DNA of 55,255 nucleotides from Marinifilaceae bacterium (GTDB lineage Bacteria > Bacteroidota > Bacteroidia > Bacteroidales > Marinifilaceae). The notes beneath the pieces were generated by a model. The model was not told the DNA's origin, did not search any database, and saw nothing but the letters and a program-made list of their open reading frames with translations. Below, in pieces: positions 26,466 to 36,532 of this stretch (within the stretch, counting starts at the first letter, position 1; each line of letters opens with the position of its first letter). The translations under genes and the position numbers were made by a program. Location of the stretch: contig JAGBFU010000079.1 of assembly GCA_017936285.1 (NCBI GenBank), positions 1 through 55,255 on the forward strand, given 5' to 3'.

Positions 26466-29273
26466 ATGAAAAAGTTCAACACAAATTGGGTCCTTATAGG
26501 ACTTTTGGCAATATTTTCATTAGGAGTTTCTGCATGTGGAGATGATAACGAAAAAGAGGAGATAACTCCTTCGCAATCACAACCCGCCGGATCTATGGGA
26601 GGCGAGCAGACCCCTCCAGATCAGACACAAGGAGGCGACAATACCCCTATTTTCCCTGAGCTAACAACATTAACAGGTAAAGCCGGGGACACCTTGTCTA
26701 TCAGTTTTGGCGCCAATCTGGATTGGCAAATGACAACAAACGCCCTATGGTGTCAATTAGGTAATGGTCTATATGATATTAAAGGAGCCAAAGGAGAGCA
26801 GGAGGTTAAGGTTATAATTACCGATGCTAACTTAGGATTCGAAGTGGATTCTGCCGAGGTAACATTAAAAATGGGAGAACAATCTCAAATAATTGCAAAA
26901 GTGTTCCGAAATGCTCTTAATTATGAAATTACAGTAAAAGCGTATGGAAGCGAAGAGGAGAAGATTTACGATAACTCTAATCCAATTGTAATTGATTCAT
27001 ACGGAACTACAGTGTTAGAGGTTGAGGCTAACTTCCCATATTTAACCAACTCATCTGCAGACTGGTTAGAGATAACTAAAGAGGAGAATTTGATTACTCT
27101 GACCGTTAAAGAGGAGTATACACAAAATCCAATTAACAACAGTGATGATAAGATCAGTTTCAGCACAGAGACCTCACCCATCACAATAATAAACGTATCG
27201 TACGTAGGTATGGATCCATACGCTATTAAAATTCAACCATCAACAAAGTGGAATATGGAGATATCTGCAGACGGACAATCATTCACAGAAACATCAATGA
27301 GCGATGGAGAGGTTATAACAACTCCTGCACCATACAATGTTAAGCTCACAGCTGTAAGCAATAACTATGTTCTACTTTCATATAAGTTAGATCCCTCGTT
27401 CGGTATGGCAATGTTCCAACCTGACTTTGGCGATCCCGCATGGTTCACTGTAAGCGATGATAAAGAAGGAAATATTTCTGTAACATTCGAACCAAATAGT
27501 GGTGCTGAGCGAGCTGCATATTTGTTAGCACTTCCTGTAAAGAAATATGAGGAGATTAAAGGAGACCTTGATGGAGCAATATGCGATCAAAGCTCTGACT
27601 ATTGGGATATTAAAACAGAGTATGAGAAGTACATGATTGCAAAGTTTACTCAAGAGGGAGTTTCAACTGGTGCCGAAGCTAACGTAAAAGCAAACTACAC
27701 TTTGGGAGCAATGGCAACAATACCAACCGTTATGTTGAGCGAGGATAATCCAATGGGTGAAATTTACTACTTTGCAAGTAGCGAGTTTGGAGTAACAAAC
27801 GTAGCATACATTGAGGCTCCACAGTTTGATTCTCCATTCCAAATTATCCCGGGATTAGAAGATTGGGCTGGCGAGGCTGCCGTATTCATCCACAAAGATA
27901 GTAAAGACTACAGAGATGAGTGGGGAGTTGAAGCATGGGAGTCTGACGGAAATATGGCCTTAGGAGGTATCAGAATCCCATCATCTACAGCTGGCACATA
28001 CGTATTCGTTGTATTCAGAATCAATGGAGCAAATAAGCTTGTTGTTATCATAGATATGACATCAGTCATTAAAGAGATGAAGATACTTGATGCAATGTCA
28101 GGTTCAGATGTCATTGTAAATATGATTGAGGAGAACGATGAAATATACACTGAGATAAACAACACTTACTCTGTTACCTCTGTCTTTGCAACTAACCTTA
28201 AACCTGAAACAAATATTTTAACTATTCCTACAACATCATTCGATGATGTTAAGGTATTTATTGAGGGAGATGATACCAACATTGCTTCTGATTGGAGCAT
28301 GGAGGGGATGGAGTATAACGGAGAGATGGGTGTTCTATTATCAGTTCCCGCATCAGCAGCAAATTCACATGCACATGTTGTATTCTACTCAAATAGTGTT
28401 GCAGTTGAGGCTCTACATATTACCGTTGAGGGTTCTGAGCGTGCAGAGACCATTGAAATCTCTCCTGCAAATGTATGGGGAATTAAGGTTTCCGCTGATG
28501 GTCTAACATACAAGGATCAGATGTACGACTTTAACTATGAAATTTATGACGCACCATACACTGCAACTATAACAGCCACAAATAATGACTATGTTCTGGT
28601 TCAGTACATATACGATGAAACATACGGTTTAACATTGATGCAAACACAATATAACCAATACCCTTGGTATAATGTCAGCGATAATGGAACCGGTACCATA
28701 ACAATTACATTCCCAGAAAACACCGGTGCCGAGCGTAAAGGATACCTGTTTGCAGTTCCCGGAGCAGTTTACGAGGAGAGTGTTAAAAATAAAGAGGACG
28801 ATTTCTTTGTTGCAGATATGCATGCTGCAATATGGGAATTAAGCACTCAGGCAGAACAATATGTTGTAGGAGAATTTATCCAAGAGGGAGCCGCAAGCGG
28901 AGCTGCAAAAGAGCTTACAATTACCAATGGACTTACATACGATGCTGTTGAGGTAGTTAAATTGACCGAGATGGATGATGCGTACTGGTATATTACCGGA
29001 GAGTTCGGTGCAACAAGTGCCTACTCTACTTTCACAGCTGCCCCAGCATCATTTATTATTGCTCCGGGATGCGAATTCGACGATATTATGGTACTTATCC
29101 CGGGTACAGCAGACAACCTTGCAGGAGAACTTGGAGAGATGGGCATGAATATGCAGGGAGAGATGGTATATAATCTGTATTTAACAGAAGAGTATGCCGG
29201 CAAAGAATTAGTTGTAATTTTCAAATCAAACTATATGGCTCAAACCGGCCTATACATAATGGTTTCTGAATAA
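26466..29273 (+). CDS. Large repeat-containing surface lipoprotein of unknown function (locus 2)
   Basis: A 935-residue lipoprotein: Cys24 (VSAC) followed by GDDNEKEE, an acidic surface-export signal, then a Gly/Pro/Gln linker (about 35-60). Residues about 60-245 hold two BACON/Ig-like units. A long unit then occurs twice, at about 252-540 and 660-935: both contain IKVSADG-type openings (MEISADGQSF / IKVSADGLTY), PYNVKLTAVSNNYVLLSY / PYTATITATNNDYVLVQY, and GAERAAYLLALP / GAERKGYLFAVP. The last 75 residues of the unit occur a third time between them. No catalytic motif was seen; a binding or adhesion role is likely. The domain itself was not recognised with confidence. Confidence 0.7.
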   Translation: MKKFNTNWVLIGLLAIFSLGVSACGDDNEKEEITPSQSQPAGSMGGEQTPPDQTQGGDNTPIFPELTTLTGKAGDTLSISFGANLDWQMTTNALWCQLGNGLYDIKGAKGEQEVKVIITDANLGFEVDSAEVTLKMGEQSQIIAKVFRNALNYEITVKAYGSEEEKIYDNSNPIVIDSYGTTVLEVEANFPYLTNSSADWLEITKEENLITLTVKEEYTQNPINNSDDKISFSTETSPITIINVSYVGMDPYAIKIQPSTKWNMEISADGQSFTETSMSDGEVITTPAPYNVKLTAVSNNYVLLSYKLDPSFGMAMFQPDFGDPAWFTVSDDKEGNISVTFEPNSGAERAAYLLALPVKKYEEIKGDLDGAICDQSSDYWDIKTEYEKYMIAKFTQEGVSTGAEANVKANYTLGAMATIPTVMLSEDNPMGEIYYFASSEFGVTNVAYIEAPQFDSPFQIIPGLEDWAGEAAVFIHKDSKDYRDEWGVEAWESDGNMALGGIRIPSSTAGTYVFVVFRINGANKLVVIIDMTSVIKEMKILDAMSGSDVIVNMIEENDEIYTEINNTYSVTSVFATNLKPETNILTIPTTSFDDVKVFIEGDDTNIASDWSMEGMEYNGEMGVLLSVPASAANSHAHVVFYSNSVAVEALHITVEGSERAETIEISPANVWGIKVSADGLTYKDQMYDFNYEIYDAPYTATITATNNDYVLVQYIYDETYGLTLMQTQYNQYPWYNVSDNGTGTITITFPENTGAERKGYLFAVPGAVYEESVKNKEDDFFVADMHAAIWELSTQAEQYVVGEFIQEGAASGAAKELTITNGLTYDAVEVVKLTEMDDAYWYITGEFGATSAYSTFTAAPASFIIAPGCEFDDIMVLIPGTADNLAGELGEMGMNMQGEMVYNLYLTEEYAGKELVVIFKSNYMAQTGLYIMVSE

Positions 29274-29293
29274 TTTAAACTGAATAGAAATAG

Positions 29294-31942
29294 ATGATAT
29301 CAAATATTTACTCAAATATCAGAAAACTGACACTCACCATCATGGCAATATTCATTGCCATGATGGGTTTTGTCGGCTGTTCCGACGATGAGACAAGTAT
29401 TGAGATTGATTACGGTTACGTGCAGTTCAAACTCTATAAAGCTGCCTCATACACTCCTCAACAAGATGGACGTGCCTCAACAATTGACAAACTTTCTGAT
29501 GCACACAAAGTATCGGTAGTAATGCAACACGAGGGCCACACTATTACCCAATCTCTTGTACTCAACTCATACAATAGCGAAAACGGCGAGTACGGACTAC
29601 GAAGCGACAAGCTACAACTTTTAGTCGGAGAATACACAATCATAGGATTCTATCTATATGATAATCTTGACAACCAAATTTATGCAGGATCTGTAGCTGA
29701 CAACTCATTCGCTGTAGAGAAAGATGGTCTTACAATTAAAGATCTGACCGCAAACATTACACAACGAGGCAAGGCTACATTCAAATTGGTGAAAAACTTT
29801 GTTGAAAGTCGTGCAGAAGATAACGCATATCCACTAAGTAATATTAAAGTTATTGATATTACTGTCAGAAATACAAACACCTTAGAGGAGACTGATATCA
29901 AAAAGATAAAAGTGAACTTTGAGCAAGATTTTACAGAGGATCATATAAAAACATCATACGCCACATGTGATACAATTGTATGGTTAAAAGCCGGAACCTA
30001 CAAGGTGAGCCGCTATGTAACATATTCTGACAAAAATGGAAAAACTGTTCTTGAGGCAACATCAACTAAGAGCGATTCTACATTTACAATAACCGACAAT
30101 GCAGTTACAGAAGATGTTAATGTCCCTATTACCATGACCCTTAGCGATGAGTATATAAAAGATTATATCGCTCTAAAAGAGATTTGGGAGTCACTTGATG
30201 GGCCAAACTGGCATTACTACGGAGAGGCAGAGATTAATGGCACCAATTGGAATTTTAACAAAGATGTAGATTTGTGGGGAGATCAACCCGGAGTTCAGCT
30301 TCACTCAAATGGTCGTATTGCAAGTATCTCTCTTGCCGGCATGGGAGCAAAGGGAGTTGTGCCTGATGCTATTGGTCAATTAACAGAATTGGAGGTATTA
30401 GCACTTGGAACCCATGATGAAAAACTTGGAGGACATCTGTTTGATGGTATGAATGCATCAACAATAACTGAACATATTGCCAATAGCCGCTACGACTATG
30501 AAGATAAATTCCTCCGCCGTGATGTTCGCGAAAGTCTATCTGATATTCTTCAGGAAGCTATTAATAAAAATCCTGACATGAAGCCTATCAGATATAGTAA
30601 TCGTATTGACAAAAAAGATGTTCAATTTGGAAACATAACAAACCAAATTACCGGTATTTCAAGAGCAATGATGCGTTTGACAAATCTAAAAATGTTGTAC
30701 ATCGCAAACTCGCCAATTACACACGAAAACTTCTTTATTGATATTAATCCAGAATCTCCATATTATTCTGAGAGAAATTCACTAAGTTGGGAGAATCTTG
30801 AAACTCTAACAGATATCGAGATATATAACTGTGTAAACCTTACTGCTCTACCTATGGAGCTACTCGGTCAATTGCCTGAATTGCAACTTTTGAATATTGC
30901 ATGTAATAAAAATATTTCAGGAGAACAATTGAAGAAAGATTGGGAGGCTTTAATTGACGGTAATTCTGGAGATAGAATACAAGTACTTTATATGGGCTAC
31001 AACAATCTAAAAGAGTTCCCATCATACGACTATCTTAAACGTATGAAACAATTGGGTATGTTAGATGCAACCAATAACCAAATCGAAATTGTACACCCAT
31101 TCGGTAAAGAGATTAATCTAACTAAATTGTACTTGGATTACAACAAAATAAAAGAGATTAATGCAGATGAGGCTGACGGCTATTTCTTTGGATATTTTGA
31201 TGTTGAGAGTTTCACATGTACGCACAATGAGTTGACAGAACTTCCCGACATTTTCAATGCAAAATCGGTAAATGTAATGGGCTCAGTTGATTTCTCATAC
31301 AACAAAATGACTAAAGTTGAGAATGACGAAAATTTCAAAGGATACAACACAAGTACCCTAAACTTGTCATACAACAACTTTGAGGTGATGCCTAAGGAGA
31401 TTATGCAATCTGGATCTCCTATCAGCACATTGAATATGGCAGGAAATGGAATGAAGAGTATTCCGGATAGCTCATTAATTGGAAAGTATACATACGGACT
31501 TGTTACTATTGATTTAAGCTTTAACAATCTAAAAAAACTTCCAAAAGATTTCTATGCTCGTAATATGCCGTACCTATATGGTGTAGATGTAAGCTATAAC
31601 TGCTTTGAGAAATTCCCATACGAACCATTCAACGGAGCATACATTAGCACTTTTGGAATTCGTCATCAACGCGATGCCCAAGGAAATCGAACCTTAAAAG
31701 AATGGCCTACAGGAATATATCAAAGTCCAAGTATGCAAGCATTGTATATGGGATCAAATGATCTTCGCAAAATTGAAGATACAATATCACCATACATTCG
31801 TATCCTTGAGATTAAAGACAATCCTAACATCTCAATTGATGTAAGCGATGTTTGTGCTTATATTCAAGCGGGCCTGTATATGTTAATTTACGATAAAACA
31901 CAAGATATTCGAGGCTGCGACTATCTTGACATTGAAAACTAA
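29294..31942 (+). CDS. Leucine-rich-repeat surface lipoprotein, DUF4458-like N-terminus (locus 2)
   Basis: An 882-residue lipoprotein with Cys29 (GFVGC) followed by SDDETSIE, a clear surface-export signal. Residues about 36-280 form a beta-rich region (YGYVQFKLYKAASY) resembling DUF4458, often found ahead of LRRs. At about 290 ALKEIWESLDGPNWHYYG marks the LRR cap, then irregular leucine-rich repeats run to about 870 (LYLDYNKIKEI, LNLSYNNFEVMPKEI, IDLSFNNLKKLPKDF). LRR arrays bind proteins, so host or dietary protein capture is a reasonable inference. The next gene is a second LRR protein. Confidence 0.85.
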   Translation: MISNIYSNIRKLTLTIMAIFIAMMGFVGCSDDETSIEIDYGYVQFKLYKAASYTPQQDGRASTIDKLSDAHKVSVVMQHEGHTITQSLVLNSYNSENGEYGLRSDKLQLLVGEYTIIGFYLYDNLDNQIYAGSVADNSFAVEKDGLTIKDLTANITQRGKATFKLVKNFVESRAEDNAYPLSNIKVIDITVRNTNTLEETDIKKIKVNFEQDFTEDHIKTSYATCDTIVWLKAGTYKVSRYVTYSDKNGKTVLEATSTKSDSTFTITDNAVTEDVNVPITMTLSDEYIKDYIALKEIWESLDGPNWHYYGEAEINGTNWNFNKDVDLWGDQPGVQLHSNGRIASISLAGMGAKGVVPDAIGQLTELEVLALGTHDEKLGGHLFDGMNASTITEHIANSRYDYEDKFLRRDVRESLSDILQEAINKNPDMKPIRYSNRIDKKDVQFGNITNQITGISRAMMRLTNLKMLYIANSPITHENFFIDINPESPYYSERNSLSWENLETLTDIEIYNCVNLTALPMELLGQLPELQLLNIACNKNISGEQLKKDWEALIDGNSGDRIQVLYMGYNNLKEFPSYDYLKRMKQLGMLDATNNQIEIVHPFGKEINLTKLYLDYNKIKEINADEADGYFFGYFDVESFTCTHNELTELPDIFNAKSVNVMGSVDFSYNKMTKVENDENFKGYNTSTLNLSYNNFEVMPKEIMQSGSPISTLNMAGNGMKSIPDSSLIGKYTYGLVTIDLSFNNLKKLPKDFYARNMPYLYGVDVSYNCFEKFPYEPFNGAYISTFGIRHQRDAQGNRTLKEWPTGIYQSPSMQALYMGSNDLRKIEDTISPYIRILEIKDNPNISIDVSDVCAYIQAGLYMLIYDKTQDIRGCDYLDIEN

Positions 31943-31960
31943 CCCGAAAAACGATAAAAG

Positions 31961-33664
31961 ATGAAAGAAATATTAAAAATAGCTTTAGCACTCATTATCG
32001 GCATATGCAGCCTTAGTGCATGTGAAGATGAAGAGCAACAAATTATCGGGTTTACTGCAGATAAACATGAGATAACAATCGGATCGATAGGCGGAATTGA
32101 CACAATAAATATTATTAGTGAGAGTGTGTGGGTTGCAATATCGTCGGAGCCATGGATTACAATATCACCTGCAAATGGCATTGGCAATACAACATGTGAA
32201 ATTGTAATCGACTCTACTTTACGTAATGACATGCGTAGCGCTACAATTCGTTTTTCTCCCGTTGGTTTAGAAACTACTGAAGTTCAAGTATATCAAACAG
32301 GTTTTGATAAACAGATCATAATTGCTGAACCTGAGATTGAGATTGAATCATCGGAAAAAGCAGACAAACGGAAATTCAAGACTAAAATAACTACCAATGT
32401 TGAGTTTAATATTACCGTTGAATATGATGATGAAGAATCTGTTAAATGGTTGACTGTTCCTAAATATACAATTGAATTGGAGCGAGGAGCACGTCCTAGA
32501 ACATTGGAACTTGAGTTTGAATGGAAAATGAATCCCGACTTTAGAAATAGAGTAGCCAAAATTCATTTTACCCCCGCAAATGAAGAGGACGAGTTGAAAG
32601 AGCAATCTATACTTACTGTTACACAGAAGGCAGCGCCTATAATTGAAGACAATAGAGGAGGCGATTCTCTTGCTCTTATTACAATTGCTGAAAGAGTTGG
32701 ATACTTAGTATCATACGACAACTCAGAAAATATGCGAAACTGGCAACATGTCAAGTTGTGGGAGGTTACCGACACAGCCTTGCCATGTGCAGATGCTGTT
32801 GGTCGTGTCCGTGAATACTCTTTCTTTATGGTAAATACTAAAGAGAGTATTCCACAAGAGGTAAAATACCTAAAATATGCAGAGAAAATCAGCTTTTATG
32901 GTAATGTTAATACGATGCTTCTAAGTATTCCTTTGGATACTCACTTATGCAATCTGGAGTATCTTAAAGAGTTGGAGATTGGTGCCTATGGTCTGGTATC
33001 TTTACCAGATGAGTTAACCAAACTGGGAAATACACTTGAGGTATTGAATTTAAGTAGTAATAATTTTGACAATATTCCGGAAATTCTTACACCAGAAAAT
33101 TTCCCTAAATTAAAAAGTCTTAATTTGATTGCCAATAAAAGATGGACAATGTCAGACTTACGAAAGGTAGCGGACTATGCAGACAGAGATGGTGTTGGAA
33201 TGCATATTAACACAACATCTAACGGAGCATTAGAACGTCTTTTACGTTGGGACAACTTAGAAGAGTTAAGACTATCGAATAACTATATTGAAGGTCAACT
33301 TCCTGACTTTAGGATTGGTGTCGATGGTGTGGAAGGATATACCCAGGAGGATGCAGATAAATTTGGAGGAGATACATTGAAAAATATAGTAAATAGTAAT
33401 ATTCCTAAGATACTGCCTAACATGAAGTTATTGAGTATAAACCTCAACTACTTCACAGGTGAGGCTCCGGCATGGCTATTATATCATCCACATCTGCTTG
33501 ATTGGTTCCCTGAGTCACTGATTTTTATGCAGAATGAAGGAGGAATTGACTCGAATGGTAAAGTAGTAGGCTTCTCAAATACACCAAAAGATTTTGAATA
33601 CTATTACACATTCTTCCCGGGATATAAAGACAAATATGAACTAAAAGAAGAGTGGGAGGATTAA
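31961..33664 (+). CDS. BACON plus leucine-rich-repeat lipoprotein (locus 2)
   Basis: A 567-residue lipoprotein, Cys21 (LSAC) followed by EDEEQQ, an acidic export signal. A BACON domain covers about 25-110 (SEPWITISPANGIGN, RSATIRFSP), a second Ig-like unit about 115-225 (ending ILTVTQKAAP), and LRR-like repeats about 290-520 (LEVLNLSSNNFDNIPEIL, LKSLNLIANKRW, LEELRLSNNYIEGQLPDF). BACON domains usually bind carbohydrate or mucin-like ligands or serve as spacers. Its stop overlaps the next start by one base (TAATG), so it is translationally coupled to the subtilisin. Confidence 0.85.
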   Translation: MKEILKIALALIIGICSLSACEDEEQQIIGFTADKHEITIGSIGGIDTINIISESVWVAISSEPWITISPANGIGNTTCEIVIDSTLRNDMRSATIRFSPVGLETTEVQVYQTGFDKQIIIAEPEIEIESSEKADKRKFKTKITTNVEFNITVEYDDEESVKWLTVPKYTIELERGARPRTLELEFEWKMNPDFRNRVAKIHFTPANEEDELKEQSILTVTQKAAPIIEDNRGGDSLALITIAERVGYLVSYDNSENMRNWQHVKLWEVTDTALPCADAVGRVREYSFFMVNTKESIPQEVKYLKYAEKISFYGNVNTMLLSIPLDTHLCNLEYLKELEIGAYGLVSLPDELTKLGNTLEVLNLSSNNFDNIPEILTPENFPKLKSLNLIANKRWTMSDLRKVADYADRDGVGMHINTTSNGALERLLRWDNLEELRLSNNYIEGQLPDFRIGVDGVEGYTQEDADKFGGDTLKNIVNSNIPKILPNMKLLSINLNYFTGEAPAWLLYHPHLLDWFPESLIFMQNEGGIDSNGKVVGFSNTPKDFEYYYTFFPGYKDKYELKEEWED

Positions 33665-35706
33665 TGAATATGAGAAATATATATCTATATGTAATAATAC
33701 TCACAATGTCCGTTATGGCATGTAGTGAGAAACCACTAAACGATGATATCAGTTCTAATATAACCTTCGATAAAGTTGGCTCAACATACATTCCCAGTAA
33801 TGCAATCGAAGGAGAGGTATTGGTAAAATTCTCATCGGAGATGAATAAAGTATTAGATAACTGGGGCGGCTATACAAGTCGTTCCGGGCAATCAGACCTC
33901 GATCAGGCAATTGAGACTCTGAAAGTATTTAATATAGAGAGGACTTTTCCTTTCAACAAAAAAACAGAACAAAAAGCACGAAAAGCAGGTATTAATTTGT
34001 GGTACACCCTGAAATTTGATAAAGACATCGACCTGAATAAAGCAGTTGAAGTTCTATCAGAACTTAATTGTATTGAGAAGATTCAGTGCAATAGTCCAAT
34101 AGTTGTTGATAAAAATCGCAAAAAACCAACAATAATTGGTAATGATGCTCTGAATTCAAGAGTATCACGTGCCGCAGCAAAATTTAATGATCCTGGCCTA
34201 CAATATCAATGGGGCTACATAAACACTGGAGAGTACCCCTTTGAAAAGGAGTGGGCTCAAGCAGAACCGGGTGCTGATGTAAACTGCAAAGAGGCTTGGG
34301 AACTATGTACTGGAGACCCATCTATCATTGTTGCTATATTAGATGAAGCAGTTATGTGGAGTCATCCTGATTTAGCAGCCAATATGTGGACTAATCCTGA
34401 AGAAATAATTGGATCTGACATAGATGCAGATGGGAATGGTTATAAAGGTGATCGTCATGGATACAACTTTGTAAAAAATTCAAGCGTAATTTCGTGGTCA
34501 TCACAATATGATACAGGACATGGTACCCATATTGCAGGAACTATTGCAGCTGTTAACGGCAATGGAGAAGGAGTTTGCGGTATTGCAGGAGGTTCAAATG
34601 GACAAGGCGGAGTTAAAATTATGTCATGCCAAATTATTGATGGAGAATACTCTGTATCATTAGCTCAGGAGGCTGCCGCAATTAAATATGCAGCAGATAA
34701 TGGAGCAGTTATTATTCAATGCAGCTGGGGATATAATTCAGTAAATGCAAATCCTCTATTAGGTTTTGTGCCCGGTCCAGGCACAGAGGAAGAGTGGGGA
34801 AATATGTATCCCATTGAAAAGGAGGCCATCGACTACTTTATAAATAATGCCGGAGATCCAAATGGAGTGATAGAGGGTGGTATTGCAATATATGCCTGTG
34901 GTAATGAATACTCGGAATCATCTGCTTTTCCTGCTAAATACTCAAAATGTGTCTCTGTAGGAGCATTGGCGGCCGACTACACTCCTGCTTCATATTCGAA
35001 TTATGACGAAGGTGTAACATTCTCTGCTCCAGGAGGAGATACGGAGTATTATGGTACTACAAATGAAAATGAGGACATTTACGATATGGATAACTGTATG
35101 GGGGCAATATTGTCTACACTCATTGAGAATGGTCAACCTGCATACGGATATTATGAAGGAACATCCATGTCATGCCCTCATGTAACAGGAGTTGCAGCCT
35201 TAGGACTATCATATGCAGCAAAAATGAAACGTCACTTCAAGGCAGAGGAGTTTGTCCAATTAATGCAACAAACTGCACGAGACTTAGATGGTTACTTTAT
35301 TGGACAAAAGCAGTATAACTACAACCACACCACCCCAGGTATGGCAATAACAATGATGGATCTTTCGCTATACAAAGGAAAAATGGGTAGATTAGTAGAT
35401 GCTGGAGCTCTTCTTAAGGCCATCTCAAATAGTGGTTCAGATATGAAGATTCCGAACGTCTATATTGCTCCGGGCAAAACCGAAAATATCGACTTATCAA
35501 GAATTTTCCTGAATGGAGAGAGCCTGAATTATAGTGCAACGGTAAATAGTAGCGACATTGCTACGGTAACTGTAAACAATCATATATTGACAATAACCGG
35601 AGTTGCTGAGGGTAGCACCAATGTAACTGTCAAAATTGGAGATAATAGAGAGCAGACAATCTCGGTTACTGTTAGAAACAACAGCAACCAGAACGGATGG
35701 TTATAA
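33664..35706 (+). CDS. Subtilisin-type (S8) serine protease lipoprotein (locus 2)
   Basis: A 680-residue lipoprotein protease. After Cys20 (SVMAC) comes an inhibitor-like propeptide (about 35-145, EGEVLVKFSSEMN), the S8 catalytic domain (about 165-580) and a BIG2/Ig-like C-terminal domain (about 600-672, ATVTVNNHILTITGVAEG). The triad is complete: Asp in VAILDEAVMWSHPDL, His in GHGTHIAGTIAA, Ser in GTSMSCPHVTGVAAL; the oxyanion Asn is in YACGNE. SEKPLNDD after the lipid Cys is only a partial surface signal. The GTG at 33652 lies inside the previous gene and is rejected; ATG at 33664 gives a clean leader. It likely cuts proteins held by the LRR neighbours (inference). Confidence 0.93.
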   Translation: MNMRNIYLYVIILTMSVMACSEKPLNDDISSNITFDKVGSTYIPSNAIEGEVLVKFSSEMNKVLDNWGGYTSRSGQSDLDQAIETLKVFNIERTFPFNKKTEQKARKAGINLWYTLKFDKDIDLNKAVEVLSELNCIEKIQCNSPIVVDKNRKKPTIIGNDALNSRVSRAAAKFNDPGLQYQWGYINTGEYPFEKEWAQAEPGADVNCKEAWELCTGDPSIIVAILDEAVMWSHPDLAANMWTNPEEIIGSDIDADGNGYKGDRHGYNFVKNSSVISWSSQYDTGHGTHIAGTIAAVNGNGEGVCGIAGGSNGQGGVKIMSCQIIDGEYSVSLAQEAAAIKYAADNGAVIIQCSWGYNSVNANPLLGFVPGPGTEEEWGNMYPIEKEAIDYFINNAGDPNGVIEGGIAIYACGNEYSESSAFPAKYSKCVSVGALAADYTPASYSNYDEGVTFSAPGGDTEYYGTTNENEDIYDMDNCMGAILSTLIENGQPAYGYYEGTSMSCPHVTGVAALGLSYAAKMKRHFKAEEFVQLMQQTARDLDGYFIGQKQYNYNHTTPGMAITMMDLSLYKGKMGRLVDAGALLKAISNSGSDMKIPNVYIAPGKTENIDLSRIFLNGESLNYSATVNSSDIATVTVNNHILTITGVAEGSTNVTVKIGDNREQTISVTVRNNSNQNGWL

Positions 35707-35722
35707 ATGAGTTTCAAAACAG

Positions 35723-36529
35723 ATGATGCACAGATTTCATTGTTTCATTGTTATATTGACAATATTGGTCTCTTTACCTGTCCGGACACTCGGACAGGCA
35801 GAGTTCCGGTATTCAAGAGCTCAGATTGACTCTATGATGAATCCAAAGCCTCTGAAAAACGGAGATTTGCTCCTTGACTTCAAGCAAAAAAGTTATGACT
35901 TAGGCAACGTTAAGGATAGCGATGAAATTCATAGATGTCAATTCTGTTTCAAAAATATAAGTGATAGAGCAATAAAAATCACGCACATCAAAACGACCTG
36001 TGGATGCACCGATGTCATATTTGACTCTACCTTTTATAATCCCCAGGAGAGTGGGATAATAACACTACTCTACTCTCCGGAGAAAAGGGGTGGGGAGATT
36101 GATATTAAAGGATTTGTCTATTCCTCGGAGAGTGAGACATCGCCAACAACCATACTTACCCTCAAAGGTAATGTGATAAAGAACGACAAATGGGACTATC
36201 TTCCATACTCAATGGGTGCATTGCGCATAAAAAGGAAGAGAGTTACCTTTGAGCCAATAGGGGAAGGACTAAAGCCGGAGATGCGTATAGTGTGTGCAAA
36301 CAGCGGTAATGAGAGTATAAAACTTACCGCAACAAATCTACCTCACTACGTAAAATTCGCCACAGCCCCAGAAATAATTGAGCCAAACACCGAGGCAGAG
36401 ATTATAATTACAATTGATGGTTCAACGTTTGAGAACCGCATAAATGGTGCTGAGTTCTCATTTCAAATAGAGGGTATTGAAGCACAAACTATCGAAAGGA
36501 CAATAAAAGTTACAATTGAAAAAAGATAA
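35723..36529 (+). CDS. DUF1573 secreted protein (locus 2)
   Basis: A 268-residue exported protein: signal peptide to about residue 25 (VSLPVRTLGQ), then a DUF1573 domain recognised by FDLGNV-like KSYDLGNVKDSDEI and the hallmark ITHIKTTCGCTDV. A second Ig/ASH-like unit follows (about 165-268). DUF1573 proteins are common in Bacteroidetes but have no established biochemical role; the fold resembles PapD/ASH chaperone-like domains. It is 16 nt after the subtilisin gene and 3 nt before the last gene of the operon. Confidence 0.85.
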   Translation: MMHRFHCFIVILTILVSLPVRTLGQAEFRYSRAQIDSMMNPKPLKNGDLLLDFKQKSYDLGNVKDSDEIHRCQFCFKNISDRAIKITHIKTTCGCTDVIFDSTFYNPQESGIITLLYSPEKRGGEIDIKGFVYSSESETSPTTILTLKGNVIKNDKWDYLPYSMGALRIKRKRVTFEPIGEGLKPEMRIVCANSGNESIKLTATNLPHYVKFATAPEIIEPNTEAEIIITIDGSTFENRINGAEFSFQIEGIEAQTIERTIKVTIEKR

Positions 36530-36532
36530 AGT

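Noticed and set aside
33652..33664. GTG start for the subtilisin gene
   Set aside because: It would overlap the upstream gene and add residues in front of a good lipoprotein leader; the ATG at 33664 forms a TAATG junction.
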